Shown here one piece after another: positions 53,463 to 64,000 of a stretch of 64,000 nucleotides of DNA (positions within the stretch are counted from its first letter, which is position 1; every line of letters begins with the position of its first letter). The position numbers were made by a program, and so were the translations under genes. The notes under the pieces are model-generated. The model was given only the letters and a program-made list of their open reading frames with translations. It did not search any database and was not told the DNA's origin. Origin of the DNA: Chryseobacterium sp. SORGH_AS_0447 (lineage in GTDB: Bacteria; Bacteroidota; Bacteroidia; Flavobacteriales; Weeksellaceae); assembly GCF_030818695.1 (NCBI RefSeq), contig NZ_JAUTAR010000001.1, forward strand, positions 1,048,501 through 1,112,500. Direction: 5' to 3'.

Positions 53463-56400
53463 ATGAGTAAAACAACACCTACAACTAGGGGAAATCAGAG
53501 AGTAAATTTCTCTTCAGCGAAAGGAAAAATCATTACGCCGGACTTCCTGGATATCCAGATCGAGTCTTTTGCAGAGTTTTTCCAGCTTGATACGCTTCCT
53601 GAAGACAGAAGAGACGAAGGCCTATACAAGACCTTCCAGGAAAATTTCCCGATTACGGATTCCAGAAACCAATTTGTATTGGAATTCCTGGATTATCTGG
53701 TAGATTCTCCACGTTATTCAATCGATGAGTGTGTGGAAAGAGGATTAACGTATTCCGTGCCTCTTAAAGCGAGACTTAAATTGTATTGTACAGACCCTGA
53801 GCACGAGGATTTCCAGACCGTGGTTCAGGATGTATATTTAGGGCCGGTTCCTTACATGACGCCTAGCGGATCTTTCATCATCAACGGTGCTGAAAGGGTT
53901 ATCGTTACACAGTTGCACCGTTCACCTGGTGTATTCTTCGGACAGACCTACCACGCAAACGGAACCAAACTTTACTATTCAAGAATCATTCCTTTCAAAG
54001 GATCTTGGATGGAATTTACAACCGATATCAACAGCGTAATGTACGCGTATATCGACCGTAAGAAAAAATTACCATTAACCACTTTATTAAGAGCGATCGG
54101 TTACGAGTCTGATAAGGACATCCTTCAGATCTTCGACCTTGCGGAGGAAGTGAAAGTTTCTAAAGCTGCCCTTAAAAAAGTAGAAGGAAGAACATTGGCT
54201 GCGAGAGTTTTGAACACCTGGTTCGAAGACTTCGTAGATGAGGATACAGGTGAAGTAGTTTCTATCGAAAGAAACGAGATCATCCTGGATAGAGAAACTA
54301 TTCTTGAAAAAGAGCATTTGGATCTGATCCTTGATGCTGGAGTGAAATCTATTTTGATTCACAAAGAAAATAGCAACGAGTTCTCTATTATTCAGAATAC
54401 ATTACAGAAAGACCCTACCAACTCTGAAAAAGAAGCGGTAGAATACATCTATCGTCAGTTAAGAAATGCAGATCCGCCAGATGAGGAAACGGCAAGAGGA
54501 ATCATTGAAAAATTATTCTTCTCCGAGCAAAGATATTCATTAGGTGAAGTAGGACGTTACAGACTAAACAAAAAGTTAAGCCTAAATATTCCTACAACGA
54601 CTGAAGTTCTTACCAAAGAAGATATCATCGCGATCGTAAGACACTTGATCGAGCTGGTAAACTCAAAAACGGATGTTGATGATATCGACCACTTATCAAA
54701 CAGAAGAATTAAAACCGTTGGTGAGCAGTTGGCAGGACAATTCGGCGTAGGTCTTTCAAGAATTGCAAGAACCATCAAGGAGAGAATGAACGTTAGAGAT
54801 AACGAAATCTTTACTCCGCTTGATCTTGTAAATGCTAAGACGTTAACGTCGGTGATCAATTCATTCTTTGGTACCAACCAGCTTTCTCAGTTCATGGACC
54901 AGACCAACCCATTATCAGAGATTACTCACAAGAGAAGATTATCTGCACTAGGGCCTGGAGGTCTATCAAGAGAAAGAGCAGGTTTCGAGGTTCGAGACGT
55001 TCACCATACCCACTACGGAAGAATTTGTCCGATTGAAACTCCGGAAGGACCAAACATCGGTTTGATCTCTTCATTAGGGATTTATGCTAAAATCAACAGA
55101 CTTGGTTTCATTGAAACCCCATATAGAAAAGTAGAAAACGGTAAAATCAAGCTTTCGGCAGATCCAATCTACTTAAATGCTGAAGATGAAGAATCTAAAG
55201 TAATTGCTCAGGCCAACGTTGAATTGAGCGATAGCGGTGAATTCGAAACCGACAGGATTATTGCAAGATTGGATGGTGACTATCCGGTAGTAGAACCTAA
55301 CCAGGTTGACCTTATCGACGTAGCGCCAAACCAGATTTCCGGTATTTCCGCTTCATTAATTCCATTCCTGGAGCATGATGATGCGAACCGTGCATTGATG
55401 GGATCCAACATGATGCGTCAGGCCGTTCCTCTATTGAAGCCACAGGCTCCGATCGTTGGTACAGGGCTTGAGCAGCAGGTTGCAAGAGATTCAAGAATTT
55501 TGATTAACGCTGAAGGTACCGGTACAGTAGAGTATGTGGATGCTGACAGAATCGTGATTAAATACGAAAGAAGCGAAGACGAAGATTTGGTACAATTCGA
55601 GTCTGCTACAAAAACATATAACTTAACCAAGTTCAGAAAAACCAACCAGAGTACAACCATTACCCTAAGACCAAACGTAAGAGTTGGGGATGTAGTGGAA
55701 AAAGGACAGGTACTTTGCGACGGGTATGCTACCGAAAAAGGAGAATTGGCTCTTGGTAGAAACCTTGTAGTTGCGTTCATGCCTTGGAAAGGGTATAACT
55801 TCGAGGATGCGATTGTAATCAATGAAAAAGTAGTTCGTGAAGACTGGTTTACTTCGATCCACGTAGATGAATATTCTCTTGAAGTTCGTGATACCAAATT
55901 GGGTATGGAAGAGCTTACGGCAGATATTCCGAACGTTTCAGAAGAAGCTACCAAAGATCTTGACGAGAACGGGATGATCAGAATCGGTGCTGAAGTGAAG
56001 CCTGGAGATATCATGATCGGTAAAATCACTCCAAAAGGTGAATCTGATCCGACTCCGGAAGAAAAACTTCTTAGAGCGATCTTCGGTGATAAAGCCGGTG
56101 ACGTGAAAGATGCTTCATTGAAAGCAGACTCTTCATTAAGAGGAGTTGTGATCGATAAGAAATTGTTCTCCAGAAACATCAAAGACAAAAAGAAAAGAAC
56201 AGAAGAAAAACTTAAGCTTGAGGAAATTGAAAACACTTACAAAGCTAAGTTTGATGAGTTGAGAAACACTTTAATTGAAAAATTAAATACACTCGTAAGC
56301 GGTAAAACTTCTCAGGGGGTTAAAAATGACCTTGATGAAGAGATCATCGGTAAAGGGGTGAAGTTCACTCACAAATTATTGACTTCTGTTGAAGACTATG

Positions 56401-57284
56401 TAAACGTTAGCGGTTCAGACTGGACGGTTGACGCTGATAAAAATGAATTGATCAAGCAGTTGATCCACAACTACAAAATCAAGTACAACGATATCCAGGG
56501 GGTTAAAAACCGTGAGAAATTTGCAATTTCCATCGGAGACGAACTACCGGCAGGAATCATGAAGCTTGCTAAAGTTTACATCGCTAAGAAACGTAAACTG
56601 AACGTAGGGGATAAAATGGCAGGACGTCACGGTAACAAAGGGATCGTTTCGAGAATCGTTCGTGAAGAAGATATGCCGTTCCTTGAAGATGGAACACCGG
56701 TAGATATCGTATTGAACCCGCTTGGGGTACCTTCCCGTATGAACATCGGTCAGATCTATGAAACCGTTCTTGGATGGGCTGGTCAGAAATTAGGATTGAA
56801 ATTTGCCACGCCGATCTTCGACGGAGCAAGCCTTGATCAGATTACTGAATATACTGAAAAAGCAGGTCTTCCTAAATTCGGTCATACCTATCTTTATGAC
56901 GGTGGTACCGGAGAAAGATTTACACAGGCAGCTACAGTAGGGGTAATCTACATGCTGAAACTGGGTCACATGGTTGATGACAAAATGCACGCACGTTCTA
57001 TCGGTCCTTATTCATTAATTACGCAGCAGCCGTTAGGAGGTAAAGCGCAATTCGGAGGTCAGAGATTCGGAGAGATGGAGGTTTGGGCTCTTGAAGCATT
57101 CGGAGCATCCAATATCCTGAGAGAGATCCTGACTGTGAAGTCGGATGACGTGATTGGTAGAGCAAAAACTTACGAAGCCATTGCAAAAGGTGAATCGATG
57201 CCTGAACCGGGTATTCCTGAATCATTCAACGTATTGCTTCATGAGTTACAGGGTCTTGGATTAGACGTAAGACTAGAGGAATAA
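53463..57284 (+). CDS. rpoB: RNA polymerase beta subunit
   Basis: The 1273-residue protein shows the conserved landmarks of beta: the fork and rifampicin region [40 protein letters not shown], the [19 protein letters not shown] block, [15 protein letters not shown], and the C-terminal [18 protein letters not shown]. It forms the catalytic core of transcription with beta prime. In rifampicin cluster I the visible residues are the sensitive-type ones (D, H, R, S in place). A long leader suggests autoregulation. rpoC follows after 84 bp. Confidence 0.99.
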   Translation: MSKTTPTTRGNQRVNFSSAKGKIITPDFLDIQIESFAEFFQLDTLPEDRRDEGLYKTFQENFPITDSRNQFVLEFLDYLVDSPRYSIDECVERGLTYSVPLKARLKLYCTDPEHEDFQTVVQDVYLGPVPYMTPSGSFIINGAERVIVTQLHRSPGVFFGQTYHANGTKLYYSRIIPFKGSWMEFTTDINSVMYAYIDRKKKLPLTTLLRAIGYESDKDILQIFDLAEEVKVSKAALKKVEGRTLAARVLNTWFEDFVDEDTGEVVSIERNEIILDRETILEKEHLDLILDAGVKSILIHKENSNEFSIIQNTLQKDPTNSEKEAVEYIYRQLRNADPPDEETARGIIEKLFFSEQRYSLGEVGRYRLNKKLSLNIPTTTEVLTKEDIIAIVRHLIELVNSKTDVDDIDHLSNRRIKTVGEQLAGQFGVGLSRIARTIKERMNVRDNEIFTPLDLVNAKTLTSVINSFFGTNQLSQFMDQTNPLSEITHKRRLSALGPGGLSRERAGFEVRDVHHTHYGRICPIETPEGPNIGLISSLGIYAKINRLGFIETPYRKVENGKIKLSADPIYLNAEDEESKVIAQANVELSDSGEFETDRIIARLDGDYPVVEPNQVDLIDVAPNQISGISASLIPFLEHDDANRALMGSNMMRQAVPLLKPQAPIVGTGLEQQVARDSRILINAEGTGTVEYVDADRIVIKYERSEDEDLVQFESATKTYNLTKFRKTNQSTTITLRPNVRVGDVVEKGQVLCDGYATEKGELALGRNLVVAFMPWKGYNFEDAIVINEKVVREDWFTSIHVDEYSLEVRDTKLGMEELTADIPNVSEEATKDLDENGMIRIGAEVKPGDIMIGKITPKGESDPTPEEKLLRAIFGDKAGDVKDASLKADSSLRGVVIDKKLFSRNIKDKKKRTEEKLKLEEIENTYKAKFDELRNTLIEKLNTLVSGKTSQGVKNDLDEEIIGKGVKFTHKLLTSVEDYVNVSGSDWTVDADKNELIKQLIHNYKIKYNDIQGVKNREKFAISIGDELPAGIMKLAKVYIAKKRKLNVGDKMAGRHGNKGIVSRIVREEDMPFLEDGTPVDIVLNPLGVPSRMNIGQIYETVLGWAGQKLGLKFATPIFDGASLDQITEYTEKAGLPKFGHTYLYDGGTGERFTQAATVGVIYMLKLGHMVDDKMHARSIGPYSLITQQPLGGKAQFGGQRFGEMEVWALEAFGASNILREILTVKSDDVIGRAKTYEAIAKGESMPEPGIPESFNVLLHELQGLGLDVRLEE

Positions 57285-57368
57285 TTTTAAATTTTAAATT
57301 ATCAATGCCGGATGGAAACATTCGGAAATTAATCTAAAATCTAAAATCTAAAATTTAAAATCTAACAA

Positions 57369-60300
57369 ATGTCAAATAAAAATAAATCAAGTAGATTTAA
57401 TAAAATAACCATCGGTTTAGCTTCTCCGGAATCGATTCTTCAGGAATCGAGAGGGGAGGTTCTTAAGCCGGAAACCATTAACTACAGAACGCACAAGCCT
57501 GAAAGAGACGGGTTGTTCTGTGAAAAAATCTTCGGTCCTGTAAAGGATTACGAATGTGCTTGTGGTAAATACAAGAGAATTCGTTACAAAGGGATCGTTT
57601 GTGACCGTTGTGGAGTAGAAGTTACGGAGAAAAAAGTACGTAGAGAAAGAATCGGACATATCAACCTGGTAGTTCCAATCGCTCACATCTGGTATTTCCG
57701 TTCTTTACCGAACAAAATCGGTTACCTTTTAGGAATTCCTTCCAAAAAATTGGATATGATCATCTACTACGAAAGATATGTGGTGATCCAACAGGGTATT
57801 GCTAAAAAACTGGACGGTTCCGATTTCGAAAATATGGAGTTCCTGACAGAAGAAGAGTACCTGGATATCATGGAAACTCTTCCGATCGAGAACCAATATC
57901 TTGATGATTCCGATCCGAACAAATTCATCGCCAAAATGGGTGCTGAAGCGGTTGAGGAATTATTAAAAAGAATCGATCTTGATGCTTTATCTTTCGACCT
58001 GAGACACAAAGCTCACAACGAAGGTTCAAAACAGAGAAGAACCGAAGCACTTAAAAGATTGAACGTTGTAGAAGCATTGAGAGGTGCCAATACAAGAATG
58101 ATCAATAAGCCTGAGTGGATGATCATGCGTGTGCTTCCAGTTATCCCGCCGGAATTGAGACCATTGGTTCCGTTGGATGGTGGACGTTTCGCAACTTCCG
58201 ATTTGAATGACCTTTACAGAAGGGTGATCATCAGAAACAACCGTTTGAAAAGACTATTGGAGATCAAAGCTCCGGAAGTAATCTTGAGAAACGAGAAGCG
58301 TATGCTTCAGGAATCTGTAGATTCCCTATTCGATAACACAAGAAAATCTTCTGCGGTAAAATCTGAATCCAACAGACCATTGAAATCCCTTTCCGATTCA
58401 TTGAAAGGTAAGCAGGGTCGTTTCCGTCAGAACCTATTGGGGAAAAGGGTAGATTACTCGGCGCGTTCGGTAATTGTTGTAGGTCCTAACTTACAGCTTC
58501 ACGAGTGTGGTATCCCTAAAGATATGGCAGCGGAACTTTACAAACCGTTCATCATCAGAAAACTGATTGAAAGAGGAATTGTAAAAACCGTAAAGTCAGC
58601 AAAAAGAATCATCGACAGGAAAGAACCTGTAGTATATGATATCCTTGAAAACGTGATGAAAGGTCACCCGGTTCTTCTGAACAGGGCACCTACGCTTCAC
58701 AGACTGGGGATCCAGGCATTCCAGCCTAAAATGATCGAAGGGAAAGCAATCCAACTTCACCCGTTAGTAACAACGGCCTTCAACGCGGATTTCGATGGTG
58801 ACCAGATGGCGGTACACTTACCGTTAGGCCCTGAAGCAATTCTTGAAGCGCAGTTACTGATGTTGGGTTCTCAGAATATCTTGAACCCGGCTAACGGTTC
58901 TCCGATCACCGTACCTTCTCAGGACATGGTTCTTGGTCTTTATTTCATGACTAAAGAATTGAGCTCTACCGAAGAGATGAAAGTGAAAGGGGAGGGTCTT
59001 GCCTTCTATTCTCCTGAAGAAGCGGAAATCGCTTATGCGGAAGGAAGAGTATCTTTAAATGCTAAAGTAAGATGTAGACTTCCGGTTAAAGAAAACGGAG
59101 AGATCGTAACCAGACTGATCGAAACTTCTGTAGGTAGAATCTTATTTAACCAGATTGTACCGAAGCAGGTAGGATATATCAATGAGCTTTTAACGAAGAA
59201 ATCATTGAGAAACGTTATCGGTAAGATCCTTGCAGATACGGATTTCCCTACAACTGTGAAGTTCCTTGATGCGATGAAGGACTTAGGATATTCAAACGCA
59301 TTCAAAGGAGGTCTATCTTTCTCATTAGGAGACATCGTGGTTCCTGTTGAGAAAAAGCAGATGATTGCTCAATCTATTGAAACAGTAGACGAAATCAGAG
59401 CCAACTATAACATGGGTCTTATTACCGATACTGAACGTTATAACCAGGTAATCGACGTTTGGACGAACACCAACGCAGGATTAACGGAGATGATCATGAG
59501 CAGAATGAAAACCGACCAAGGTGGTTTCAACTCTGTATACATGATGCTTGATTCCGGGGCGAGGGGTTCCAAAGAACAGATCCGTCAGTTATCCGGGATG
59601 AGAGGTTTGATGGCCAAGCCGCAGAAAGCCGGTTCTACCGGAGCGGAGATCATCGAAAACCCGATCCTTGCAAACTTTAAGGAAGGTCTTTCGATCTTGG
59701 AATACTTTATCTCTACCCACGGTGCCCGTAAAGGTCTTGCGGATACCGCTCTTAAGACAGCCGATGCCGGTTACTTAACGAGAAGATTGGTAGACGTTGC
59801 ACAGGACGTTATCGTTACAGAGGACGACTGTGGAACTTTAAGAGGTACAGAAGTTACCGCGCTTAAGAAAAATGACGAGATCGTTGAAAGAATCTCCGAA
59901 AGAATCTTAGGTAGGGTATCACTACACAATATTTATGATCCTGAAAGCGATGAATTAATCATCAATGCCGATGAAGTGATCAACGAAGTATTTGCCAGAA
60001 GAATTGAAGAAGCTGGACTGGAAGCGGTAGAAGTACGTTCGCCGTTAACTTGTGAAGCGAAGAAAGGAATCTGTGCAAAATGCTACGGTAGAAACCTGGC
60101 TACAGGTAAAACCATCCACATGGGTGAAGCAGTAGGGGTAATTGCAGCACAGTCCATTGGGGAACCGGGTACTCAGCTTACGTTGAGAACCTTCCACCAA
60201 GGGGGTACTGCAGGAAACGTTTCCGAAAATCCATCTATCGTGGCAAGAAGAGACGGTATCGTTGAAATGGACGAGATCAGAACCATTACTTCTGAAGACG

Positions 60301-61634
60301 AAAACGGTAACACGGCTGAGGTTGTGGTTTCCCGTTCTACGGAATTCAGATTGGTGGCGGATAACGAATCCAGAACACCATTAATGGTTGCCAACGTACC
60401 TTACGGATCTATATTAGCTGTGAAACCGGGTGATAAAGTGAAGAAAGGGGATGTGATCTGTAAGTGGGATGCCTACAACGCGGTAATCATTGCTGAAACT
60501 TCAGGTAAAGTAGAATACGAGGATATCATCCAGGGGGTTTCATTCCAGTTGGAAATCGACGAAGCTACAGGTTTCGAAGAAAAAGTAATCTCCGAATCCA
60601 GAAATAAGAAAGCCGTACCTACCTTGAAGGTGGTAGACTCTAAAGGGGTTGAGCAGAAAGCATACAACTTACCGGTAGGAGCCCACTTAATGGTAAACGA
60701 TGGTGAAAAGATCAAGGCTGGTAAAGTCTTAATCAAGATCCCGAGAAAATCTGCAAAAGCAGGGGATATCACCGGAGGTCTTCCGAGAGTTACCGAATTA
60801 TTCGAAGCAAGAAACCCATCCAACCCAGCGGTGGTTACAGAAATCGACGGGGTAGTTTCTTACGGAAAAATCAAGAGAGGTAACAGAGAACTTATCGTTG
60901 AGGCTAAGACCGGTGAAAGAAAAATTTATTTAGTTAAATTATCCAACCAGATCTTGGTACAGGAGAATGACTTCGTGAGAGCAGGTTCGCCACTTTCCGA
61001 CGGTTCTATTACTCCGGACGATATCTTAAGAATCAAAGGCCCAACAGCGGTTCAGGAATATTTAGTAAATGAAATTCAGGAAGTTTACCGTCTTCAGGGG
61101 GTAAAAATCGACGATAAGCACTTCGAAATCATCGTAAGACAGATGATGACGAAAGTATCAATCGTAGATGGAGGGGATACCCAATTCCTTGAAGGAGCTC
61201 TTGAGCACAAATATGACTTCTTGGAAGAAAACAACAGAGTATTCGGTCTTAAAGTAGTTGTAGATGCAGGAGATTCTAAAGTATTCCTGCCGGGTCAGAT
61301 GATTACGGCGAGAGAACTGAGAGATGAAAACTCCAAGCTGAAACGTGAAGATCAGGCTTTGGTTCAGGTGAGAGAAGCTTTACCGGCTACAGCAACACCT
61401 GTATTGCAGGGTATCACAAGAGCAGCTCTTCAGACCAAATCTTTCATGTCTGCCGCATCGTTCCAGGAAACTACAAAAGTACTGAACGAAGCTGCCGTAG
61501 CAGGGAAAGTAGATGATCTGAACGGTCTTAAGGAAAATGTAATTGTAGGACACAGAATTCCTGCAGGTACAGGTCTTAAAGAATATCAGAATGTGATCGT
61601 AGGTTCTAAAAAAGAATTCGAAGATCTTAACTAA
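57369..61634 (+). CDS. rpoC: RNA polymerase beta prime subunit
   Basis: The 1421-residue protein begins with the zinc finger [13 protein letters not shown]...CDRCG (about 60-80), carries the absolutely conserved NADFDGD magnesium site near residue 470, the bridge-helix region with [20 protein letters not shown], and the second zinc site [15 protein letters not shown]. It is the catalytic subunit of RNA polymerase. It is co-transcribed with rpoB. A hairpin follows its stop codon (61641-61702), before the small DUF3467 gene. Confidence 0.99.
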   Translation: MSNKNKSSRFNKITIGLASPESILQESRGEVLKPETINYRTHKPERDGLFCEKIFGPVKDYECACGKYKRIRYKGIVCDRCGVEVTEKKVRRERIGHINLVVPIAHIWYFRSLPNKIGYLLGIPSKKLDMIIYYERYVVIQQGIAKKLDGSDFENMEFLTEEEYLDIMETLPIENQYLDDSDPNKFIAKMGAEAVEELLKRIDLDALSFDLRHKAHNEGSKQRRTEALKRLNVVEALRGANTRMINKPEWMIMRVLPVIPPELRPLVPLDGGRFATSDLNDLYRRVIIRNNRLKRLLEIKAPEVILRNEKRMLQESVDSLFDNTRKSSAVKSESNRPLKSLSDSLKGKQGRFRQNLLGKRVDYSARSVIVVGPNLQLHECGIPKDMAAELYKPFIIRKLIERGIVKTVKSAKRIIDRKEPVVYDILENVMKGHPVLLNRAPTLHRLGIQAFQPKMIEGKAIQLHPLVTTAFNADFDGDQMAVHLPLGPEAILEAQLLMLGSQNILNPANGSPITVPSQDMVLGLYFMTKELSSTEEMKVKGEGLAFYSPEEAEIAYAEGRVSLNAKVRCRLPVKENGEIVTRLIETSVGRILFNQIVPKQVGYINELLTKKSLRNVIGKILADTDFPTTVKFLDAMKDLGYSNAFKGGLSFSLGDIVVPVEKKQMIAQSIETVDEIRANYNMGLITDTERYNQVIDVWTNTNAGLTEMIMSRMKTDQGGFNSVYMMLDSGARGSKEQIRQLSGMRGLMAKPQKAGSTGAEIIENPILANFKEGLSILEYFISTHGARKGLADTALKTADAGYLTRRLVDVAQDVIVTEDDCGTLRGTEVTALKKNDEIVERISERILGRVSLHNIYDPESDELIINADEVINEVFARRIEEAGLEAVEVRSPLTCEAKKGICAKCYGRNLATGKTIHMGEAVGVIAAQSIGEPGTQLTLRTFHQGGTAGNVSENPSIVARRDGIVEMDEIRTITSEDENGNTAEVVVSRSTEFRLVADNESRTPLMVANVPYGSILAVKPGDKVKKGDVICKWDAYNAVIIAETSGKVEYEDIIQGVSFQLEIDEATGFEEKVISESRNKKAVPTLKVVDSKGVEQKAYNLPVGAHLMVNDGEKIKAGKVLIKIPRKSAKAGDITGGLPRVTELFEARNPSNPAVVTEIDGVVSYGKIKRGNRELIVEAKTGERKIYLVKLSNQILVQENDFVRAGSPLSDGSITPDDILRIKGPTAVQEYLVNEIQEVYRLQGVKIDDKHFEIIVRQMMTKVSIVDGGDTQFLEGALEHKYDFLEENNRVFGLKVVVDAGDSKVFLPGQMITARELRDENSKLKREDQALVQVREALPATATPVLQGITRAALQTKSFMSAASFQETTKVLNEAAVAGKVDDLNGLKENVIVGHRIPAGTGLKEYQNVIVGSKKEFEDLN

Positions 61635-61640
61635 AATTAA

Positions 61641-61702
61641 TGATTCGGAAATTTGAGGTTTGGATTTATTTTTATATTTTCACAACCTCAAAATTTCGAA
61701 TT
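61641..61702 (+). terminator. Hairpin after rpoC
   Basis: TTCGGAAATTTGAGGTT pairs with AACCTCAAAATTTCGAA around a T-rich loop, followed by A-rich DNA. It may end or process the rpoBC transcript. Confidence 0.55.
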
Positions 61703-61720
61703 AAAAAATATTTATAACAA

Positions 61721-62026
61721 ATGGACAACAATCAAAATCCACAAGACGGAAACATCAACATCGAATTAAACGAAATGGTAGCGGCGGGTATCTATGCTAA
61801 CTTAGCTTTGGTAAACCACTCTCCATCTGAATTCGTAGTAGATTTCATCCAGTTAATGCCAGGTGTACAACAAGCTAAAGTAAGATCAAGAGTTATTCTT
61901 GCTCCACTTCACGCTAAGAGAGTACTTTCTGCTCTTCAGCAAAACATTGCGAACTATGAGCAGCAATTCGGAGAAATCAAAGAAGTTGAGCCTTTCGTAT
62001 TAGGAGGAAACAACGTACAAGCTTAA
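61721..62026 (+). CDS. DUF3467 family protein
   Basis: The 101-residue acidic protein has the conserved centre VAAGIYANLALVNHSPSEFV, then VDFIQLMPGVQQAKVRSRVI and LAPLHAKRVLSALQQNIANY, which is the DUF3467 signature. In Bacteroidota this gene often follows rpoC. The role is unknown; the fold is predicted small alpha/beta and cytoplasmic. It ends with a strong terminator, so it is either the last gene of the rpoBC operon or separately transcribed from the short gap upstream. Confidence 0.93.
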   Translation: MDNNQNPQDGNINIELNEMVAAGIYANLALVNHSPSEFVVDFIQLMPGVQQAKVRSRVILAPLHAKRVLSALQQNIANYEQQFGEIKEVEPFVLGGNNVQA

Positions 62027-62049
62027 GATTTATTCTTACATAAAATAAG

Positions 62050-62078
62050 ATGCCCTGGTGAAAGCCGGGGCATTTTTT
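62050..62078 (+). terminator. Terminator after the DUF3467 gene
   Basis: ATGCCCTGG pairs with CCGGGGCAT around TGAAAG (one G-T pair), followed by TTTTTT. Confidence 0.85.
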
Positions 62079-62198
62079 ATTAAGGCTTACACTGTTTTTA
62101 TTAAAATATCCTTATTAATAAAATCGGAAAATCTATTTAAACTTATTATAAAATAACTCAAATAGATAAAAAAATAGGATACAAACTTTACAATTTTA

Positions 62199-62206
62199 TA
62201 TCTTTG
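62199..62206 (+). promoter_or_regulatory. Promoter -7 box of the Crp/Fnr gene
   Basis: TATCTTTG matches TAnnTTTG and lies 23 bp before the start codon. No clear -33 element is seen. Confidence 0.6.
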
Positions 62207-62229
62207 CCGTTAGATAGGGTACAAAGGAT

Positions 62230-62880
62230 ATGGTAAATAATCAATTTATTCTCAATAAATTCGGCTTTATGGGTGAAGATTTCTTAAATGAACTTGATCG
62301 GCATGCCGTGATGACTCAGGTAAAGGCCAAGACCGAGATTGTAAGGGAAGGGCAGAAGAATAAATTTGTTCCGTTTCTTATCAGCGGATCCATCCGGGTT
62401 TTCACTTTAAATGATGGCCGGGAACTTATTTACTATTACATCCGCAGAAATGATAGCTGTATGATGACGTTTTCATCCATTTTCACTGATTATACAAGCC
62501 GGGTCTATGCCGTTGCCGAAGAAGATTCCGAGATGATGCTGGTACCGGTTTCGGTTATTCACGAATGGCTGATCCGTTTCCCGGAAATCAATAAAGTGTT
62601 TTATCACGAATACGACAAACGCTTTTCCGATGTCATGAGCATGGTAAATGATGCCGTATTCCACAGACTGGATAAAAGGGTTTTAAACTACATCCGGCAG
62701 CAGGTTTCAATAACCGGGAACAATCCAATACGGCTCACCCACCGGGAAATTGCAGGAAACTTAGGGACTTCACGTGAAGTCATCAGCCGAGTGATGAAAA
62801 AAATGGAAAACGAAGGCGAGCTTGTGCAGACCAAAGAAGGAATAAAAATCCCTGTAAATGAAAATGTTAGACAGGACTAA
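62230..62880 (+). CDS. Crp/Fnr family transcription regulator
   Basis: The 216-residue protein has an N-terminal cyclic-nucleotide-type beta barrel (about 15-125, VKAKTEIVREGQKNKFVPFL) and a C-terminal winged helix with recognition helix LGTSREVISRVMKKMENEGE (about 175-200). It has no N-terminal cysteine cluster, so it is not an oxygen-sensing Fnr; the ligand is unknown. The recognition residues REVISR are a mix of Crp and Fnr types. A GTGA-N6-TCAC palindrome directly downstream at 62933, before the DUF5777 gene, is a candidate target, suggesting that it regulates the following genes. Confidence 0.9.
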   Translation: MVNNQFILNKFGFMGEDFLNELDRHAVMTQVKAKTEIVREGQKNKFVPFLISGSIRVFTLNDGRELIYYYIRRNDSCMMTFSSIFTDYTSRVYAVAEEDSEMMLVPVSVIHEWLIRFPEINKVFYHEYDKRFSDVMSMVNDAVFHRLDKRVLNYIRQQVSITGNNPIRLTHREIAGNLGTSREVISRVMKKMENEGELVQTKEGIKIPVNENVRQD

Positions 62881-62911
62881 TTGTCTCTTTTAAATAATAT
62901 TAACATTCTTA

Positions 62912-62947
62912 TTGATAAAAACAATCTGGTCGGTGACTTTTATCACA
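62912..62947 (+). promoter_or_regulatory. Candidate Crp/Fnr-type operators
   Basis: GTGA-CTTTTA-TCAC (62933-62946) is a Crp-like palindrome. ATTG...CAAT at 62911-62924 is a second weaker inverted repeat. Both lie in the gap between the Crp/Fnr gene and the DUF5777 gene. Confidence 0.5.
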
Positions 62948-63002
62948 CGATTTTAACCCTCTAAGTTTCTAAGTTTGTCATACTAATTTTTTAATAATGT
63001 GT

Positions 63003-63848
63003 ATGACAAAAACTCTCTTATTTTTGTCGATGTTCATCACAGGTTTCGCCTTTGCACAGGACGATCTGCTGAAAGATATTGACACCATCCAAGCCAAAAC
63101 TCCCGACACCGAACAGCCCGCATTCAAGGCACTCCAGATCGTAACCGGACAGTCTACCAAACTGCCTGCAAAGAATGAATGGTATATTGTGGTAGCCCAC
63201 CGTTTCGGAGATGTAAGCAAAGGATTCAAGGACTTTTTCGGATTGGATGATGCCTCTACAAAGCTGGGGGTTATTTATGGGATTACCGACGGTATTTCAG
63301 TAAGCCTTTCCAGGGAAACAAATCTTAAAACTTTTGAAGGCGCCGTAAAATACAAGCTGATAAAGCAAAGCGAGAATTTTCCGGTAGATATTGCAGGATA
63401 CAATGTAATGGCAGTAAATACGGACCTGAGCAAAGACAATTATCCGCACCTCCAGTTTGGCGACAGGCTGTCTTATCTTACCCAAGCCTTGATCTCACGT
63501 AGATTCAGTGATAAATTCTCTTTACAGCTTACACCGTCATACGTTCATAAAAACCTGTATGAGCCTCTGATTGAAGATAAAAACCAGTTTCTGACAGGAT
63601 TGGGCGGCCGCTACAAAATCTCGAAAAGAATTTCAATCAATGCCGAGTATTTTGTGAATTTCGACAATCACAGCTTCTACAAAAATCCGCTTTCCCTGGG
63701 GATGGATATAGAAACCGGAGGACACGTGTTTCAGCTTTTATTCACCAATTCCCAGCTTAATTCCGATATCGGTTATCTTACCAATGCCGCCGGAAAATGG
63801 GAAAAGGGCCAGATTTTCTTCGGGTTTAATCTTTACAGAGTATTTTAA
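63003..63848 (+). CDS. DUF5777 family outer-membrane beta-barrel protein
   Basis: The signal peptide MTKTLLFLSMFITGFAFAQD is followed by a protein with alternating polar and aromatic strands (WYIVVAHRFGDVSKGFKDFF, then LGVIYGITDGISVSLSRETN) typical of DUF5777 barrel proteins, ending in IFFGFNLYRVF with the C-terminal aromatic of outer-membrane barrels. I prefer ATG 63003; ATG 62997 adds only MC. It is followed after 2 bp by a lipoprotein gene, so both form an operon. In related genomes this pair lies with c-type cytochrome or YceI-type genes, which suggests a redox-related surface system; that part is inference. Confidence 0.85.
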   Translation: MTKTLLFLSMFITGFAFAQDDLLKDIDTIQAKTPDTEQPAFKALQIVTGQSTKLPAKNEWYIVVAHRFGDVSKGFKDFFGLDDASTKLGVIYGITDGISVSLSRETNLKTFEGAVKYKLIKQSENFPVDIAGYNVMAVNTDLSKDNYPHLQFGDRLSYLTQALISRRFSDKFSLQLTPSYVHKNLYEPLIEDKNQFLTGLGGRYKISKRISINAEYFVNFDNHSFYKNPLSLGMDIETGGHVFQLLFTNSQLNSDIGYLTNAAGKWEKGQIFFGFNLYRVF

Positions 63849-63850
63849 GT

Positions 63851-64000
63851 ATGAAAAAGTTAATATCTACCCTTGCCATAGCGGTTTTAATCACAGCGTG
63901 TGAAAGCAGAACCTACGAAGAAATCTCGGATAATACACCCATTACCCAGGTGGTAACCTACAACAAAGATGTAAAAGCCATCATTGATGCCAATTGTGTA
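63851..64000 (+). CDS. Lipoprotein, probably cytochrome c-like (partial, 3' end outside window)
   Basis: The first 50 residues are visible. MKKLISTLAIAVLITACESR is a lipoprotein signal with lipobox ITAC. The mature part begins with YEEISDNTPI and a stretch VTYNKDVKAIIDANCV, which in Bacteroidota cytochrome c-like lipoproteins is followed by CxxCH haem motifs; the next residues lie outside the window, so the haem site cannot be confirmed. It starts 2 bp after the DUF5777 gene and is co-transcribed with it. Confidence 0.75.
   Translation, partial: MKKLISTLAIAVLITACESRTYEEISDNTPITQVVTYNKDVKAIIDANCV

Noticed and set aside
55418..56236. 272-codon minus-strand frame inside rpoB
   Set aside because: It is antisense to a core gene; Ser-rich composition is typical of shadow frames.
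1..64000. CRISPR array
   Set aside because: No regularly spaced short direct repeats with unique spacers were seen, and no cas genes are present.
1..64000. rRNA operon
   Set aside because: No 16S, 23S or 5S sequence signatures were noticed; only tRNAs and tmRNA are visible.

Overview
The window looks like a chromosome segment of a Bacteroidota bacterium of class Flavobacteriia, most likely Weeksellaceae (Chryseobacterium-like). The signs are the order tRNAs / tuf / tRNA-Trp / secE / nusG / rplKAJL / rpoBC, the near absence of Shine-Dalgarno sequences, promoters of the TTTG-N19/20-TAnnTTTG type, a tmRNA tag ending GNEEFALAA, and flavobacterial families such as DUF4394 and DUF5777. Genus is an inference.

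Two very different halves meet at the tmRNA gene (29713-30111). The left half (1-29.7 kb) is AT-rich accessory DNA, apparently a genomic island with a tyrosine integrase and excisionase beside the 3' end of ssrA. From left to right it holds: (i) a tightly coupled minus-strand operon of four genes (8852 to beyond base 1): three proteins I do not recognise and a giant YprA/DruE-type helicase with a DUF1998 C-terminus, the best candidate here for an undescribed defence system; (ii) AbiH; (iii) a GHKL ATPase fused to a PD-(D/E)xK nuclease; (iv) a stress-mutagenesis cassette with a divergent S24 repressor, a Y-family polymerase and a short DnaE-type polymerase, with direct-repeat operators; (v) a toxin-antitoxin-like pair with an ImmA/IrrE metalloprotease; (vi) small membrane and lipoprotein genes, one with a frameshift; (vii) a serine recombinase with palindromic flanks; (viii) a likely replication/modification module: a divergent family-A-like polymerase, an archaemetzincin-like protein and a ParB-methyltransferase fusion; then xis and int.

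The right half is core genome with insertions. After rpsU, xerC and hpf comes a tRNA cluster in which Thr-Tyr-Gly is tandemly duplicated, followed by Thr(GGT). About 11 kb of accessory genes (a two-component system, CzcCBA-type metal efflux, a DUF4394 lipoprotein) separate these tRNAs from tuf. The ribosomal block follows (tuf, tRNA-Trp, secE, nusG, rplKAJL), then four secreted-protein genes between rplL and rpoB, one apparently frameshifted. rpoB and rpoC, a DUF3467 gene, a Crp/Fnr regulator, a DUF5777 protein and a lipoprotein cut by the window edge finish the segment.

All calls come from reading the sequence and family knowledge; no database search was possible.
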